DNA from: Amaurobius ferox
Lineage: Eukaryota; Arthropoda; Arachnida; Araneae; Amaurobiidae
Assembly (NCBI GenBank): GCA_951213105.1
Contig: OX578152.1
Coordinates: 99,405,068 to 99,469,067 of the forward strand
Reading direction: 5' to 3'
DNA length: 64,000 nt
The notes under the pieces are model-generated. The model worked only from the letters and a program-made list of their open reading frames with translations, made no database searches and was not told where the DNA came from. The first letter of the stretch is position 1; each line of letters starts with the position of its first letter. This document shows, one piece after another, positions 36,191 to 47,739 of the stretch. The translations under genes and the position numbers were made by a program.

Positions 36191-36513
36191 TTGTTAAAAT
36201 GTTTCATTGAAATAAACGAGCACTAGCTTGCCGAAAATACATACGTTCCTGCCGTCATATTTCCTGTGAGAGAACTGTTCCTATTCCGCCTTTACTAACA
36301 TCGGTATCATAGGCGACGACTTGAAATATTATTGCGGTTCCGGATATTTTAAATCAAATGACCCATGCATTTTTCAAAGGATTTTAGTTTGATTTAAATT
36401 TCAGTATGTCAGATTATCTGGCACAATATGACGTATGAAATCCTAAAATAGAACAAATGTTAGTTAAGTCCAGAATTTTTTTTCTCTAGATAATTATCTA
36501 CTATTTCATTTAT

Positions 36514-37437
36514 TACTTTTCTTATATACTTAATGTATAAGGAAAGTATGGTGACGGGGTCGAAAATTCGAATTCTAGTTTTCGACGGGAGAGCACGTTT
36601 CAAGCACCCCTGATCACGAATCAAACATTTTGAAGTATTGTCTGTGTGTGTGTGTATGTGTCAGTGAGTCTGTGGAGACGATATCTCAAGAACGAATGGA
36701 GCGATTCGAATGAAATTTGCTACAAAAATCACAATCCGTGGATACTGGAAGTCTATTGTTTTTATACGTAATCGAATGTTCAAAACCCTCCCTAAATTTT
36801 CGAGTGAAATTTTGGAAAAATCCTCAAAAATCAATACCTTTAATAAAGTTACGCAAATAGACATTTCTCATGTAATTTTTTCTTAGAAAACGATTGACAT
36901 AAACTTCAGATCGCTAGCATGAACCGTTCTCGAGATATAGCACATTTCTAAAATAAATTTATCAAAAAATCCCATAAATTAAATAAAATCTATTAACTGT
37001 TGAGAAACATGTTCACTTTTCATATGTAATATCATGCGATATATTGGGTGACATCATTCTCGTGGATCTAGTTCGTTCCATTCTTGAGAAAAGGTACTTT
37101 GAGTAATATTTTTGCATATGAACGCCAATAATCATATATACGCTATAAGAATAACTTATTTCTCCGTCCATAACGTTTGGCAAGATTTTGGCGACGAATT
37201 TGGCGGAATGTCGCCAACTTTACGATTTTTTAAAATGTTGTCAAATTAACGAAATCTCGCTAAATGGATAAAAATGACGCTAAATCAATGAAAATGACAA
37301 CTGATTGACGAAAATTCAATATCTTGGAAAGAATATAAGTATCTACTAGAAGAATAACATTTTTTTTTAACTGTAAAAGTAGTAAATTCATTGCATTATA
37401 TAAGGAAAGTCATGTGTTGCCCACATCAGATTTTTTT
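36514..37437 (-). mobile_element. Family A element, full length (A7)
   Basis: Hairpin end ACTTTTCTTATATACTTAA at the left, GCCCACATCAGATTTTTTT at the right. It shares GATATCTCA(A/C)GAACGAATGGAGCG with A10, where other copies have GATAACTGACGAACGAATGGACCG, so at least two subfamilies exist. Confidence 0.9.
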
Positions 37438-37689
37438 GCTTCTGTAGATGCAACATTATTATATACAATGTTCAGATACTGTGTGAATTTCCATCTCAAG
37501 TATCTTTTATAAAAATAACCAAAAAAATGCGTAAAATTTATTTTAAGGTATTTTTTTATCAATGTTTAAAATGTCAACAAATTTCTCTTTAAATCATTTC
37601 TGAGTTAAAATCTTGCATTCAAAAACAGTTGGGATCAAACAGTTGGAGGGGGGGGGATTTCTATACATACTACTTTATATATAGTAAAC

Positions 37690-37894
37690 AGGAATTGAAT
37701 ACTTTAAAAATAAAGACAACCAAAAAACTGGCTATAATTAAAAGTCTGTTATTAAAATCTCCTTTAACGACGTACTAAAATTACACGGCCATAGCGCATT
37801 CGGGCATTATGCTCTTCATCGATAGCAAAGTGAAAATTAAGCATTTTACATTTTTAAATACGAGGCATTTAAAATATAATTTAATTATAAAATG
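37690..37894 (-). mobile_element. Repeat G, copy 2, 3' part
   Basis: Complement of 18605-18815: TTATAATTAAATTATATTTTAAAT, then the hairpin ATGCCCGAATGCG with GATGAAGAGCATA (37799-37826), then TTTTAATAACAGAC. It is separated from its 5' part (39160-39385) by the A8 element. 37438-37689 shows only a poly-G run (37647-37656). Confidence 0.65.
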
Positions 37895-39155
37895 AAAAAA
37901 TCTGATGTGGGCAGCACATGACTTTCCTTATATAATGCAATGAATTTACTACTTTTACAGTAAAAAAAAAATAGATTATTTTCATAGCAGATATTTATAT
38001 TCTTTCCAAGATATTGAATTTTCGTCAATGAGTCGTCATTTTCATTGATTTAACGTCATTTTTATCCACTTGGCGAGTTTTCATTCATTTAGCAACATTA
38101 AAAAAAGTCTCCAAGTTGGCGACATTCCACCAAATTCGTTGCCAAAATCTCGCCAAGCGTTATGGACGGAGAAATAAGTTATTCTTACAGCAGATAAATG
38201 ACTATTGGCGTTCAAATACAAAGTATTACTCAAAGTATCTTTTTACATGAATGGAACGAGCTAGATCCAAGAGAATGATGTCATCCAATTTATCGCATGG
38301 TATTACATATGAAAAGTGAACATGCTTCTCAATAGGAAATATTTTCTTTTTAATTTTATATGACTTTTAGATAATTTTTATGAAAAATGTGCAATATCTC
38401 GAGAACGGTTCATGTTAGCGTTCTAAAATTTACGTCAATCGTTTTCTAATGAAAAATTACATAAGAAATGTCTATTTGCGTAACTTTATTCGTGGTTTTG
38501 ATTTTTTGACGATTTTTTCAAATTTTCATTCGAAAATTTAGGGGGGTTCCAAACGTTCGATTGCGTATAAAAACAATAAGCTTCCAGTGTTTACGGATTG
38601 TGATTTTTGTACCAAATTTGGTTTAAATCGGTCCATTCGTTCGTCAGTTATCGTCTCCACAGACTCACTGACACACACACACACATACACACATATTTTC
38701 ACACACACACACACACAGACATCACTTCAAAAATGTTTGATTCGTGATCAGGGATGCTTGAAACGTGCTCTCCCGTCGAAAACTCGAATTATGTCACAAT
38801 ACTTTCCTTTAGTACTTGGTGGGTGACCACCTCGGAACGCCGCGTGCTGTTGGCCATCTCGGGTGCGGTATCCCCGTGGTTTGCGCGCTAGATTTGCACG
38901 CTGCCACAAATGCCGCCGTGTTCATGCGGAGTACGATCACGTTAAACATGTGGGTCCGTAAGTCCTTCCGAGAGGTTGGTGGTAGGGGAAGGAGGGTACG
39001 GTCCCTGTGGATGCCTCCCCCACTGGGTTCCGGTCTAAATTGGGTGGCACTTCCCGGCCGTCCATACAGTTACCTTACACCTTTCTGGTAGGTCGGACGG
39101 TCTGGGTCTCAACAACAACAATACTTTCCTTATACATTATGTATATAAGGAAAGT
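37895..39155 (+). mobile_element. Family A element interrupted by a 5S-headed SINE (A8)
   Basis: 5' end TCTGATGTGGGCAGCACATG at 37901, 3' hairpin ending GGAAAGT at 39155. The 309-bp SINE at 38810-39118 plus a 13-bp duplication splits the hairpin. The CGAATTTTCGACCCC segment before the hairpin is deleted. The element itself lies inside repeat G, giving three levels of nesting. Confidence 0.9.
38810..39118 (+). mobile_element. SINE with 5S rRNA-like head, nested in A8
   Basis: The first 45 bp (TAGTACTTGGTGGGTGACC...GTGCTGTTGGC) match the 3' part of 5S rRNA, including the internal control box region. Next comes a stretch resembling a tRNA head (CGTGGTTTGCGCGC). Then comes the module shared with the SINE at 45860: TGGGTCCGTAAGTCCTTCC, GGTAGGGGAAGGAGGGTACG, CCCACTGGGTTCCGGTCTAA and GGTCTGGGTCTC, ending (AAC)n. 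It is flanked by CAATACTTTCCTT at 38797-38809 and 39119-39131. Reading frames within it are by-products. Confidence 0.92.
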
Positions 39156-39385
39156 AAAAAGGGAAAAGGTTCCTAAATTAAATGGTAATCTATAGAAATG
39201 TCGTCAAACGCAAAATAAAGCATATACGTACTAAATATTTAGAAAATGATATAATGGTTTAACACGTAGTGGATCAAGAATAACTAAGGGTCTGAATGGG
39301 ATCAAAATTGCAAATAGAATCATGGTGATAATAAATGAAAAGAGATTCATAAAGTAGAATATTACAGGGGTTATTGCAGCTAATT
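39156..39385 (-). mobile_element. Repeat G, copy 2, 5' part
   Basis: Complement of 17455-17479 plus 18389-18600. Key words are GATTCATAAAGTAGAATATTAC (the empty site of A5), GGGATCAAAATTGCAAATAGA and TTTAACACGTAGT. It is uninterrupted across the place where copy 1 carries the A5 insertion. Confidence 0.75.
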
Positions 39386-39389
39386 AGAG

Positions 39390-39503
39390 AATGAATATTC
39401 AAGTAATTGGTGAATGAATGAATATTCAAATAATTAGTGAATGAATGAATATTCAAATAATTAGTGAATGTATGAGTGTTCAAATAATTAGGGAATGAAT
39501 ATT
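39390..39503. repeat. 27-bp minisatellite, about four units
   Basis: Units of AATATTCAAATAATTAGTGAATGAATG, in frame on the minus strand as a nine-residue repeat (TNYLNIHSF). The reading is not considered coding. Confidence 0.85.
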
Positions 39504-39532
39504 CAATACCTTGAAGAATTAATAAGAAAAAA

Positions 39533-40614
39533 TCTGATGTGGGCAACACATGACTTTCCTTATATAATGCAATGAATTTACTATTTTTACAGTAAAAAAA
39601 TGGTTTCTTTTTTGTAGTAGATACTTATATTCTTTCCAAGATATTGAATGTTCGTCAATTAGTCGTCATTTTCATTGATTTGGCACCATTTTTATCCATT
39701 TGGCAAGATTTTCGTTAATTTAGCAGCCTGATGTGGGCAACACATGACTTTCCTTATATAATGCAATGAATTTACTATTTTTACAGTAAAAAAATGGTTT
39801 CTTTTTTATAGTAGATACTTATATTCTTTCCAAGATATTGAATGTTCGTCAATTAGTCGTCATTTTCATCGATTTGGCATCATTTTTATCCATTTGGCAA
39901 GATTTTCGTTAATTTAGCAGCATTTAAAAAAGTCGCCAAGTTGGCGACATTTCGCCAAATTCGTCGCCAAAATCTCGCCAAGCGTTATAAACGGAGAAAT
40001 AAGTTATTTTTATAGCAGGCTATTGGTGTTCAAATAAAAAGTATTACTCAAAGTATATTTTCTCATGAATGGAATGAGCTAGATCCACGACAATGATGTC
40101 ACCCAATTTATGGCATAATATTACATATGAAAAGTGAAAAGTTTTCTCAAAAGTTAATATATTTTTTTTTAATTTATGGGATTTTTTGATGAATTTATTT
40201 CAAAAATGTGCAATATCTCGAGAACGGTTCATGCTAGCGTTTCCTAAGGAAAAATTACATAAGAAATGTCTATTTGCGCAACTTTATTAAAACTTTTGAT
40301 TTTTTGATGAATTTTTCAAAATTTCACTCGACAATTTAGGGGGTTCTGAATATTCGATAACGCTTAAAAACAATAGGCTTCCAGTATTCACCGATTGTGA
40401 TTTTTGTACCCAATTTCATTCGAATCGCTCCATTCGTTCGTGAGATATCATCTCCACAGACTCACTGACACACACACGCACACACACATCACCTCAAAAA
40501 ATGTTCGATTCGTGATCAGGGATGCTTGAAACGTGTTCTCCCGTCGAAAACTCGAATTCGAATTTTCGACCCCGTCACAATACTTTCCTTATACAATATG
40601 TATATAAGAAAAGT
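39533..40614 (+). mobile_element. Family A element with 194-bp 5'-end duplication (A9)
   Basis: The 5' end CTGATGTGGGCAACACATG occurs at 39534 and again at 39728. The first 194 bp, ending in the start of the dyad block, are therefore duplicated in tandem. The remainder runs normally to a hairpin TTATACAATATGTATATAAG. A short internal deletion follows CGGTTCATGCTAGCG. Confidence 0.9.
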
Positions 40615-40733
40615 AAAAACAAAATGTGTACATATACGCATAAAAACATTAGGGGTTCGAGGAACCCGCAACAAAATTATTTGGGGTTCAAAAAGTGTTT
40701 CGAACCCGCGAAGTCGGCCCCGCTCATCGATAT

Positions 40734-41521
40734 CGAGTATTTATTTATTACCCAGGCCACCTAGCTCATTCAAAGGTTGTAAAGAAGTTACAAGGGACGA
40801 CATATAAAAACACATAAAACTACACATACACAAACAATATACAAAGACAAACAAGGCTTTTCATACAGACAATACATATATTGCTATACATATATGCATA
40901 CATACGCAAATATACATTCATAAATACTTAGGTATACTTAAATACATAGACATACATACATACATACATATAGGCAATACATACATAGACAATATACAAA
41001 GACAAACAATACTCCTTTTCTACATTGTTATATTATTTTTGTAAATGGATAAAAACTGATACAAATAAATAAAATGATACAAAAATGTAGAAAAATAATT
41101 TTGACTGGGAGGTTTGAAACTGGTGAAAGAATTGAGAAAAAAAATTAAAAACAAAAAGGAAAAAATAAAACAAAAATATGAACAGTGCAAAAATGTAGCC
41201 CATGTTCCATTGATCAGAAGATAATTATTAAGAGCATAGGCAATTCATAAACCAGTAAATTAGCTAATACCACCACAAATCCCTTTTGCAATAAGAATAC
41301 CATTTTTAATTCTGTCGATAGATTTTTTTATTTTTACAAATACTTGAAAACCATAATGATTTATTAGCAGAGGATAGTTTAGGTAAATGAAAAATTTTAG
41401 TGTGGGAACAAGAAAATATATAATGGTCAACATCACTTAAGTGATTATAAATGGAATTAGAAGTTGATGTAATATGGAAGTTATATAGATAATCTAAACA
41501 GGATTCAGGACTATCTAAATT
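40734..41521 (-). mobile_element. Non-LTR retrotransposon (LINE) 3' end, decayed
   Basis: On the minus strand, 41521-41340 reads SPESCLDYLYNF...SDVDHYIFSCSHTKIFHL.... That is the style of the cysteine/histidine tail at the C terminus of LINE ORF2 proteins, and it is followed by stops. A 3' UTR then runs to AATAAATAAATA at 40734-40746. The UTR contains a (CATA)n tract at about 40795-41010. No upstream reverse transcriptase remains. Class inferred from the C-terminal pattern only. Confidence 0.4.
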
Positions 41522-41637
41522 AGCTGGAGTTTGGCTGAACTCGATTTTCTCATACTAGAATCCATTTTTAGTAGCTTTTTTTCTCATACTTTACAAGAAA
41601 ATTTTGAAAAATCGGTATTGTGGATTCAATTCCCATA
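41519..41637 (-). repeat. Family C repeat, partial copy 3
   Basis: GAGTTTGGCTGAACTCGATTTTCTCATAC through TTGAAAAATCGGTATT matches 55266-55370 in the same orientation. 41638-41788 shows nothing recognisable. Confidence 0.7.
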
Positions 41638-41788
41638 TTATCCGCATGAGCTTCGACCCAAGGAATATGTATTACATGTTTAGAATTAATAATTTCACTT
41701 TTAATATTTTTAATGCTAAAAGGTATGCCCGTCATACGACGGAATTCAAAATTTTCAAATCATTCCCTCTCATTTGGAGTCATTTTTA

Positions 41789-42705
41789 ATTTCCTCATAT
41801 ACATAGTATACTGTATAAGGAAAGTATTGTGATGGGGTCGAAAATTCGAATTCGGGTTTTCGACGGGAGAGCACGTTTCAAGCATCCCTGAACACGAATC
41901 GAACATTTTTGAGGTGATGTGTGTGTGTGAGCCTGCAGAGACGATATCTCACGAACGAATGGAGCGATTCGAATGGAATTTGGTACAAAATTACAGTCCG
42001 AGAATACTGTAAGTTAATTGTTTTTAAACGCAATCGAATGTTCAGAACCCCCCTCCTCCCTAAATTTTCGAGTGAAATTTTGAAAAAATCATCAAAAAAG
42101 CAAAACTTTTAATAAAGTTACGCAAATAGACATGTCTTATGTAATTTTTCCTTAAATGATTGACATAAACTTTAGAGCGCTAGCATGAACCGTTCTTGAG
42201 ATATTGTACATTTTTCAAATACATTTATAAAAAATCACATAATAAAAAAAATATTAACTATTGTGAAATATGTTTACTTTTCATACGTAATATCATGCGA
42301 TAAATTGGGGGACATCATTCTCGTGGATCTAGCTCGTTCCATTTATCAGAAAATATGCTTTAGGTAATACTTTTGTATTTGAATGCTAATATTCATTTAT
42401 CTGCTATAAGAATAGCTTATTTCTCCGTCCATAACGCTTGGCAAGACTTTGACGACGAATTTGGCGGACTTTTTTAAATGTAGTCAAATTGACGAAAATG
42501 TAGCCAAATTGATAAAAATGACACTAAATCATGAAAATGATGACTAATTGATGAAAATTCAATATCTTGGAAAGAATATAAGTATCTACTTTAAGAATAA
42601 CCTATTTTCCATCCGTAACGTTTGGCAAAATTTTGGCGACGATTTGTCGGAATATTTGCAACTTGACGCTAAATTAATAAAAAATGACGTCTAGCTGATG
42701 AATTA
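41789..42705 (-). mobile_element. Family A element, rearranged 5' end (A10)
   Basis: Hairpin at 41789-41825 (TTTCCTCATATACATAGTATACTGTATAAGG). Of the A7 subfamily. After AAGAATAACCTATTTTCC it does not reach the normal end. It repeats an inner segment instead (CGTAACGTTTGGCAAAATTTTGGCGACG, 42607-42700). The terminal TCTGATG end is absent. Confidence 0.82.
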
Positions 42706-42787
42706 TTAAAATATTTTAATATATGAACTATATCGCTTATTGAGGATGCTATCAATATTGATAATTGTTTATTTAGAATTGCGCGGT

Positions 42788-42898
42788 ATATAAGTTAATT
42801 GGGTACTTTGAAATAGTTTTACATGTTGTCATTCGGAAAATTGCCAAATGTACAATTCAACGATAAAAACACAGTACCGTGGATACTGTACATTTTTT
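42788..42898 (+). repeat. Family H repeat, copy 2
   Basis: Counterpart of 11938-12036, ending CAGTACCGTGGATACTGTACAT, directly followed by the A11 element. Confidence 0.7.
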
Positions 42899-43875
42899 AC
42901 TTTCCTTATATACATAATGTATAAGGAAAGTATTGTGACGGGGTCAAAAATTCGAATTCGAGTTTTTGACGGGAGATCACGTTTGCAGCATCCCTGATCA
43001 CGATTCAAACATTTTTGAAGTGATGTCTGTGTGTGTCAGTGAGTCTGTAGAGACGATAACTGACGAACGAATGGACCGATTCGAACGAAATTTGGTACAA
43101 AAATCACAATCTATAAACACTGGAAGCCTATTGTTTTTATACGCAATCGAATGTTCAGAACCCCCCTAAATTTTCGAGTGAAATTTTGAAAAAATCGTCA
43201 AAAAATCAAAACTGCTAATAAAGTTACGCAAATAGATATTTCTTATGTAATTTTTCATTAGAAAGCGATTGGCATAAATTTTAGAACGCTAAAATGAATC
43301 GTTCTCGAGATATTGCACATTTTTCAAAAAAATTATCAGTTATATAAAATAAAAAAATAATATTTCCTATTGAGAAACATTTTCACTTTTCATATGTAAT
43401 ACCTTGCGATAAATTTGATGACATCATTCTCGTGGATCTAGCTCGTTCCATTCATGAAAAAAGATACTTTGAGTAATACTTTTGTATTAGAACGCCAATA
43501 GTCATTTATCTGCTGTAAGACTAACTTATTTTTCCGTCCATAACGCTTGGTGAGATTTTGGCGACGAATTTGGTGGAATGTCGCCAACTTGGCGACTTTT
43601 TAATTGTTGCCAAATTAACAAAAATCTTGCCAAATGGATAAAAATGACGCTAAATCAATGAAAATGACGACTAATTGAAGAAAATTCAATATTTTGGAAA
43701 GAATATAAGTATCTACTATAAGAATAACATTTTTTTAACTGTAAAAGTAGTACATTCATTCCATTATATAAGGAAAGTCATGTGTTGCCCACATCAGATT
43801 TTTTTTTTACTGTAAAAGGGGTAAATTCTTTGCGTTATATAAGGATAGTCATCTGCTGCCCACATCAGATTTTTA
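42899..43875 (-). mobile_element. Family A element with duplicated 5' end (A11)
   Basis: Complete copy from ACTTTCCTTATATACATAATG to CCCACATCAGATTTT near 43803. It is followed by a second, more diverged 71-bp terminal segment ending GCCCACATCAGATTTTT at 43875. The terminus is therefore tandemly duplicated, as in A1. Confidence 0.9.
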
Positions 43876-44161
43876 TCAATTTGGCGATAATTTGAGATTT
43901 CTGTAGAGTTTCCTGCCCAATTTGCAGCCTATATGCTTCGGCCTTTTCTTTTCGAATTTTATCCAAAGATTCTTGACTTTGATGTTCTATCACCACCTTC
44001 TCATTCTTTCTTTGTTTAACTGACGTTTCTTTTCCTTTCTCTCCTCTGTATTTTACATTGGCCAAAATGTTTGTGAAATAAAATTTATTTTGAATGTCAA
44101 AAACTGGTTTTTTTTTTTGTTCAATCTTTTTAAATATGAATTTAAATCTGCTGACACTACT
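43868..44161 (-). CDS. Open frame of unknown function, possibly a decayed exon
   Basis: A minus-strand frame without a credible ATG start. It is lysine/glutamate-rich (RGEKGKETSVKQRKNEK, SLDKIRKEKAEAYRLQIGQE) and could form a coiled coil. Its last ten codons run into the terminus of A11, so the natural C terminus, if any, was lost or replaced. Composition looks more gene-like than other frames here, but I recognise no domain. It could be a fragment of a transposon-encoded DNA-binding protein. Confidence 0.25.
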
Positions 44162-44164
44162 CAA

Positions 44165-45845
44165 AGGAAAAAATAAGAAAGAAAAAAAAACGAACCGCGT
44201 TCAAGCAAGAATTTAAGTAGCTAAGAACGCTCCGGCTTTTAATATGAACACGAATTCAAGCAGCAGTGAATATAAAAAGTGAAAGTCAATGGGTGATTGA
44301 AAATTTTCGTGTTCACATGGAGGGTTATGAAAATGCTGATGGTCTGGGTTAATATCTAAATTTAAATGCAGCGTTACTCAGAGATAGAGAGATAAACAGA
44401 CAGATAAATCAAGGTGTTTATATTATTAATAATAATAATCGGATTTATTTGAGATAGATTGAAGAGCGCAGTAGTGAAGGAGAAGCTATCAGAATAAATA
44501 TTGACGTTTAGGTTAATTGCAACATCCCAACAATCGACAGCATATGCAATGGCAGTAATTTACAGCTGAAAAACTGTATTCTTCACATCAAGTCTGTAAC
44601 AGAAGACCGCATCCAATAGACACAACATGGGCACGAGCTAAATAAAGAGCCTGCATATTAGAATGCGCAGGTAGTAAAGTAAAGGCAAAAGGGAATTATT
44701 TTTACAATAGCGGATAATGATAAATTGACGATGATGGCAAATATAAATTGAAACTAAACTCATTAAACATTGAAGTGTATCTCTGTGCCGAAAATAAGTT
44801 ATTTAGAATATTTGAGTAATAATATATGTTTAAAGATTTCATTTGCTAAAGTGCATTTTAAGTGAATGTACATTACTTCTCATTTGTACCGTAGTCTAGC
44901 GTTCTGAAGATGTGTGACATTTACTGGCAAATTCTGCAGTGTATATACGAGAGAGAAGGGGAAGGTATACATGACGAATTTTCTTTAAAAAAAAAAAACT
45001 TCTTGTATATATTTTATTGAAAATGAATAATTTATTTTCCAGTAAATTAAAAATATCTTTCAAAGAAGATAAATTTAGATATATCTTACTAAAATCGGAG
45101 GTTATGCAATTGTAAATATCTAAAGTAGCTTATTTTGATACAGAAATAATAAAAATGTCCATACTGCTAAGACAAAATTATCCATGTGACGCCACGTACC
45201 CATGCTCTCTCTATACATCAAATTTAAAAATGCAAACAGCAAAATCAGCGTTTGTATCACTTTTAGAATCGCAAGTATAGACTTTATAAATAGAGTTAGT
45301 ATTATCATAACAATTTAGAAAAGAAGCTGTACGGTTGGAAGGCAGAGATAGGGCTATTGAAGTTAAATTGGGAAGGGGGAAGTGAATTAAACTAAGAAAG
45401 GGAGTTTGTTCTTTGTTTCCAGGAAATATATTTTTTATATAAAATTTAAATAACAAAGTGTATAGGTGGAATACCGAGAAGAGAAAAAGCGAAATCCCAG
45501 AGGATGTACGGTAGCCAGAAGACATTTTTAGAAAAAATGGTCTCTGAAGAGAAATATATTTTTTTCTTTATCGTAGTTTAGATTTTTCACAAATACCAGA
45601 ACCATATATAGTAATTTTTTCGATAACAACGTGATACCAAAGTTAAAAAAAAAACTCTATTACCCCCCCCCCCCCCCCAATTATTTCCTGCAATCTTCCC
45701 AAAATTACAACAAAATGTAAAAAAAAAAAATTTTTTTAAGTAATAAATGTGTGGACTCCACAAGGCTCATCAATATTTTATTTTTAAATTTTATAGTTCG
45801 ATTCCCGCTAACACTTTCTGGAAGGGGGAGGGGCGCTGTAAATTC
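44165..45845. other. No gene recognised
   Basis: AT-rich sequence with a purine-rich stretch at 44165-44200, (AATAAT)n near 44430 and a poly-C run at 45662-45679. A 104-codon minus-strand frame (45211-45525) has no recognisable features. Confidence 0.45.
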
Positions 45846-45859
45846 AAATAGTTTCTTTA

Positions 45860-46139
45860 GGGGTGGAACAACCTAGTGGTTAGCGCGCGTGAATTGGACG
45901 ACCGACCCGAGTTCAGTTCCGGCTCTTCCCAAACTGCCTGTGTCCACGCGGAGTACGGACGCGTCAAATAAGTGGGTCCGTAAGTCCTTCCGAGAGGCTG
46001 GTGGTAGGGGAAGGAGGGTACGGTCCTTGTGGATGCCACCCCCACTGGGTTCCGGTCTAAACTAGGTAGCACTTCCCGGCAGTTCAAACAGATATCTTAC
46101 ACCTTCGGGTAGGTCGAACGGTCTGGGTCAAAGAAGAAG
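45860..46139 (+). mobile_element. SINE with tRNA-like head, full length
   Basis: 280 bp from GGGGTGGAACAACCTAGTGG to a (GAA)n tail. The head has a tRNA A-box-like AGTGGTTAGCGCGCG and a weaker B box (GAGTTCAGTTCC), so Pol III transcription is plausible. The body from TGGGTCCGTAAGTCCTTCC onward is the tail shared with the 5S-headed SINE at 38810. It is flanked by identical 14-bp AAATAGTTTCTTTA at 45846-45859 and 46140-46153. With its duplication and head intact it may be a recent insertion. Short frames on the complement are by-products. Confidence 0.93.
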
Positions 46140-46153
46140 AAATAGTTTCTTTA

Positions 46154-47739
46154 ATAATAGTGAAGCGAATTCTGCCTTGTAATAGCCGCCTTATAAATTG
46201 TGCTAATTGTATATATTTGATATCATAACTACGATTATTTGATGTATAATAATTATTGTAAATATTAAATTACTTTTGTCAAACCTTAATGATTTCAGAA
46301 AAATATTTTGTAATGAAGGATTAACTTCATGGAAGCTAACATAAGTATTTTTAAAGTATATTTTAAATTGACCTGTTGATATAAATTGCTTTAACTGTAG
46401 ATAATTGATATCATGGGTATTATTATTGTAAGTATTATGCGAAGATGTCGTTTTACCAAATTGAATTGCTCGATCCATGGACGGGTAAATCCCGTTTTGT
46501 GTATGTTGAAATCTGCATTTCAATTGTGAACAGCCGGCGACTATATCAGCAAAAGAATCATTGGCTGCTCATCAGGTAACGCAGGTGAAGTTGCTTCACT
46601 TAAAGTTATCGGCTGAACGGATTATTATTATTTGACAGATTTTTCGGATTCGTTTGGCTGCTTTTAGATAATATTCGGCAACACTTGTGCCAGTAGAGCA
46701 GTGTGTTTTGATGACTCGGGGAGGAGAGGAAATCCCGCCACTGATTCTGCATAACCCATTCCTGACGTCACGAGCCGCCACTGAAAAAGACCTTGAACAA
46801 AAGTACTAGCGACACAGCTGGCGAAACACTGCGTGAGAATGAAACTGGTTCTGCCACCAGGAAAAAAACACCGCTGGACTTGCGCATTTGGAATAAGTAT
46901 TTCAGACTCTATGTCTAAAACAGACTTTATAAGTCTACAGCTCTGAATCCGTATATTATTTAGTCATTATTTTAATATAAATGCTTTTAGTAGCAGCTTG
47001 AGATGTATATAATTGTATTGTGGTGATTGGTAAGTTATATGAGCTTTCTTTTATATTGTTCTTATGCTAATTCTTCATTAGGTTCACTTAATAATAGTGT
47101 CTGTGTAAGACAAGCTCACTATCGGTAGTTGCATAGTTGGCGTGTAGTTTTGTTTCTCAACCACCGGTAAGGCAAACTTAGGCATGGGCGCCCATAGAAC
47201 TTTTGTCAGTAGGGGGCAAACCACTGACGTCAGTAGGGCAAACTTAAGATCAGATGTACAACATCAACTAGCTTGATGCCCATATTTGTGACCTTAAACG
47301 TCCAAGGGAGGACAGGTGCCCTTTCTTGTCATCCCCATGGGCGCCCATGTCCCTAGGCAAAAGTAAATTTCTTGATCCCATAAAAAGTTTATGGTAAAGA
47401 AAAAAATACATTAAACATGAATGATGGGCCCCAGAGCTTTCTCTATACTTTACCTCTCTGACTTTACCTGTGATCAAAAACGGCCCTGACCATCGGTCTG
47501 CGAAGTATTTTATCGGGCACTAATAATCCCCCCCCCCCCTCTTGTAAAAAATATAGAAATATTAATGCTTAAGCCTGTCAAAGATAGGAAAACCAACATT
47601 CTTAACAAGATAAAATTGCAACTTTTTTTAAAAAATAAGTTTAATTTTCTTCAACGTCGTATAGTGGCTTAAGCGACAAAAATAGTTGTCTCAATTGTAG
47701 GTTCTGCCCCGAGGTCGATTTTCAGCCTTATGCCTTATG
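46154..47739. other. No gene confirmed; CRE-like site in a balanced-GC patch
   Basis: 46203-46523 is a long minus-strand frame of low complexity. 46550-46890 has balanced composition and contains CCTGACGTCACGAG (TGACGTCA), which could belong to a promoter or first exon, but no frame with recognisable features follows. Poly-C near 47529-47538. Confidence 0.35.

Noticed and set aside
38810..38854. 5S rRNA gene
   Set aside because: Only about 45 bp of the 3' part are present, directly fused to SINE sequence and flanked by a target duplication.
45857..46087. 76-residue minus-strand frame
   Set aside because: It lies antisense within the tRNA-headed SINE; a by-product of its GC-rich body.
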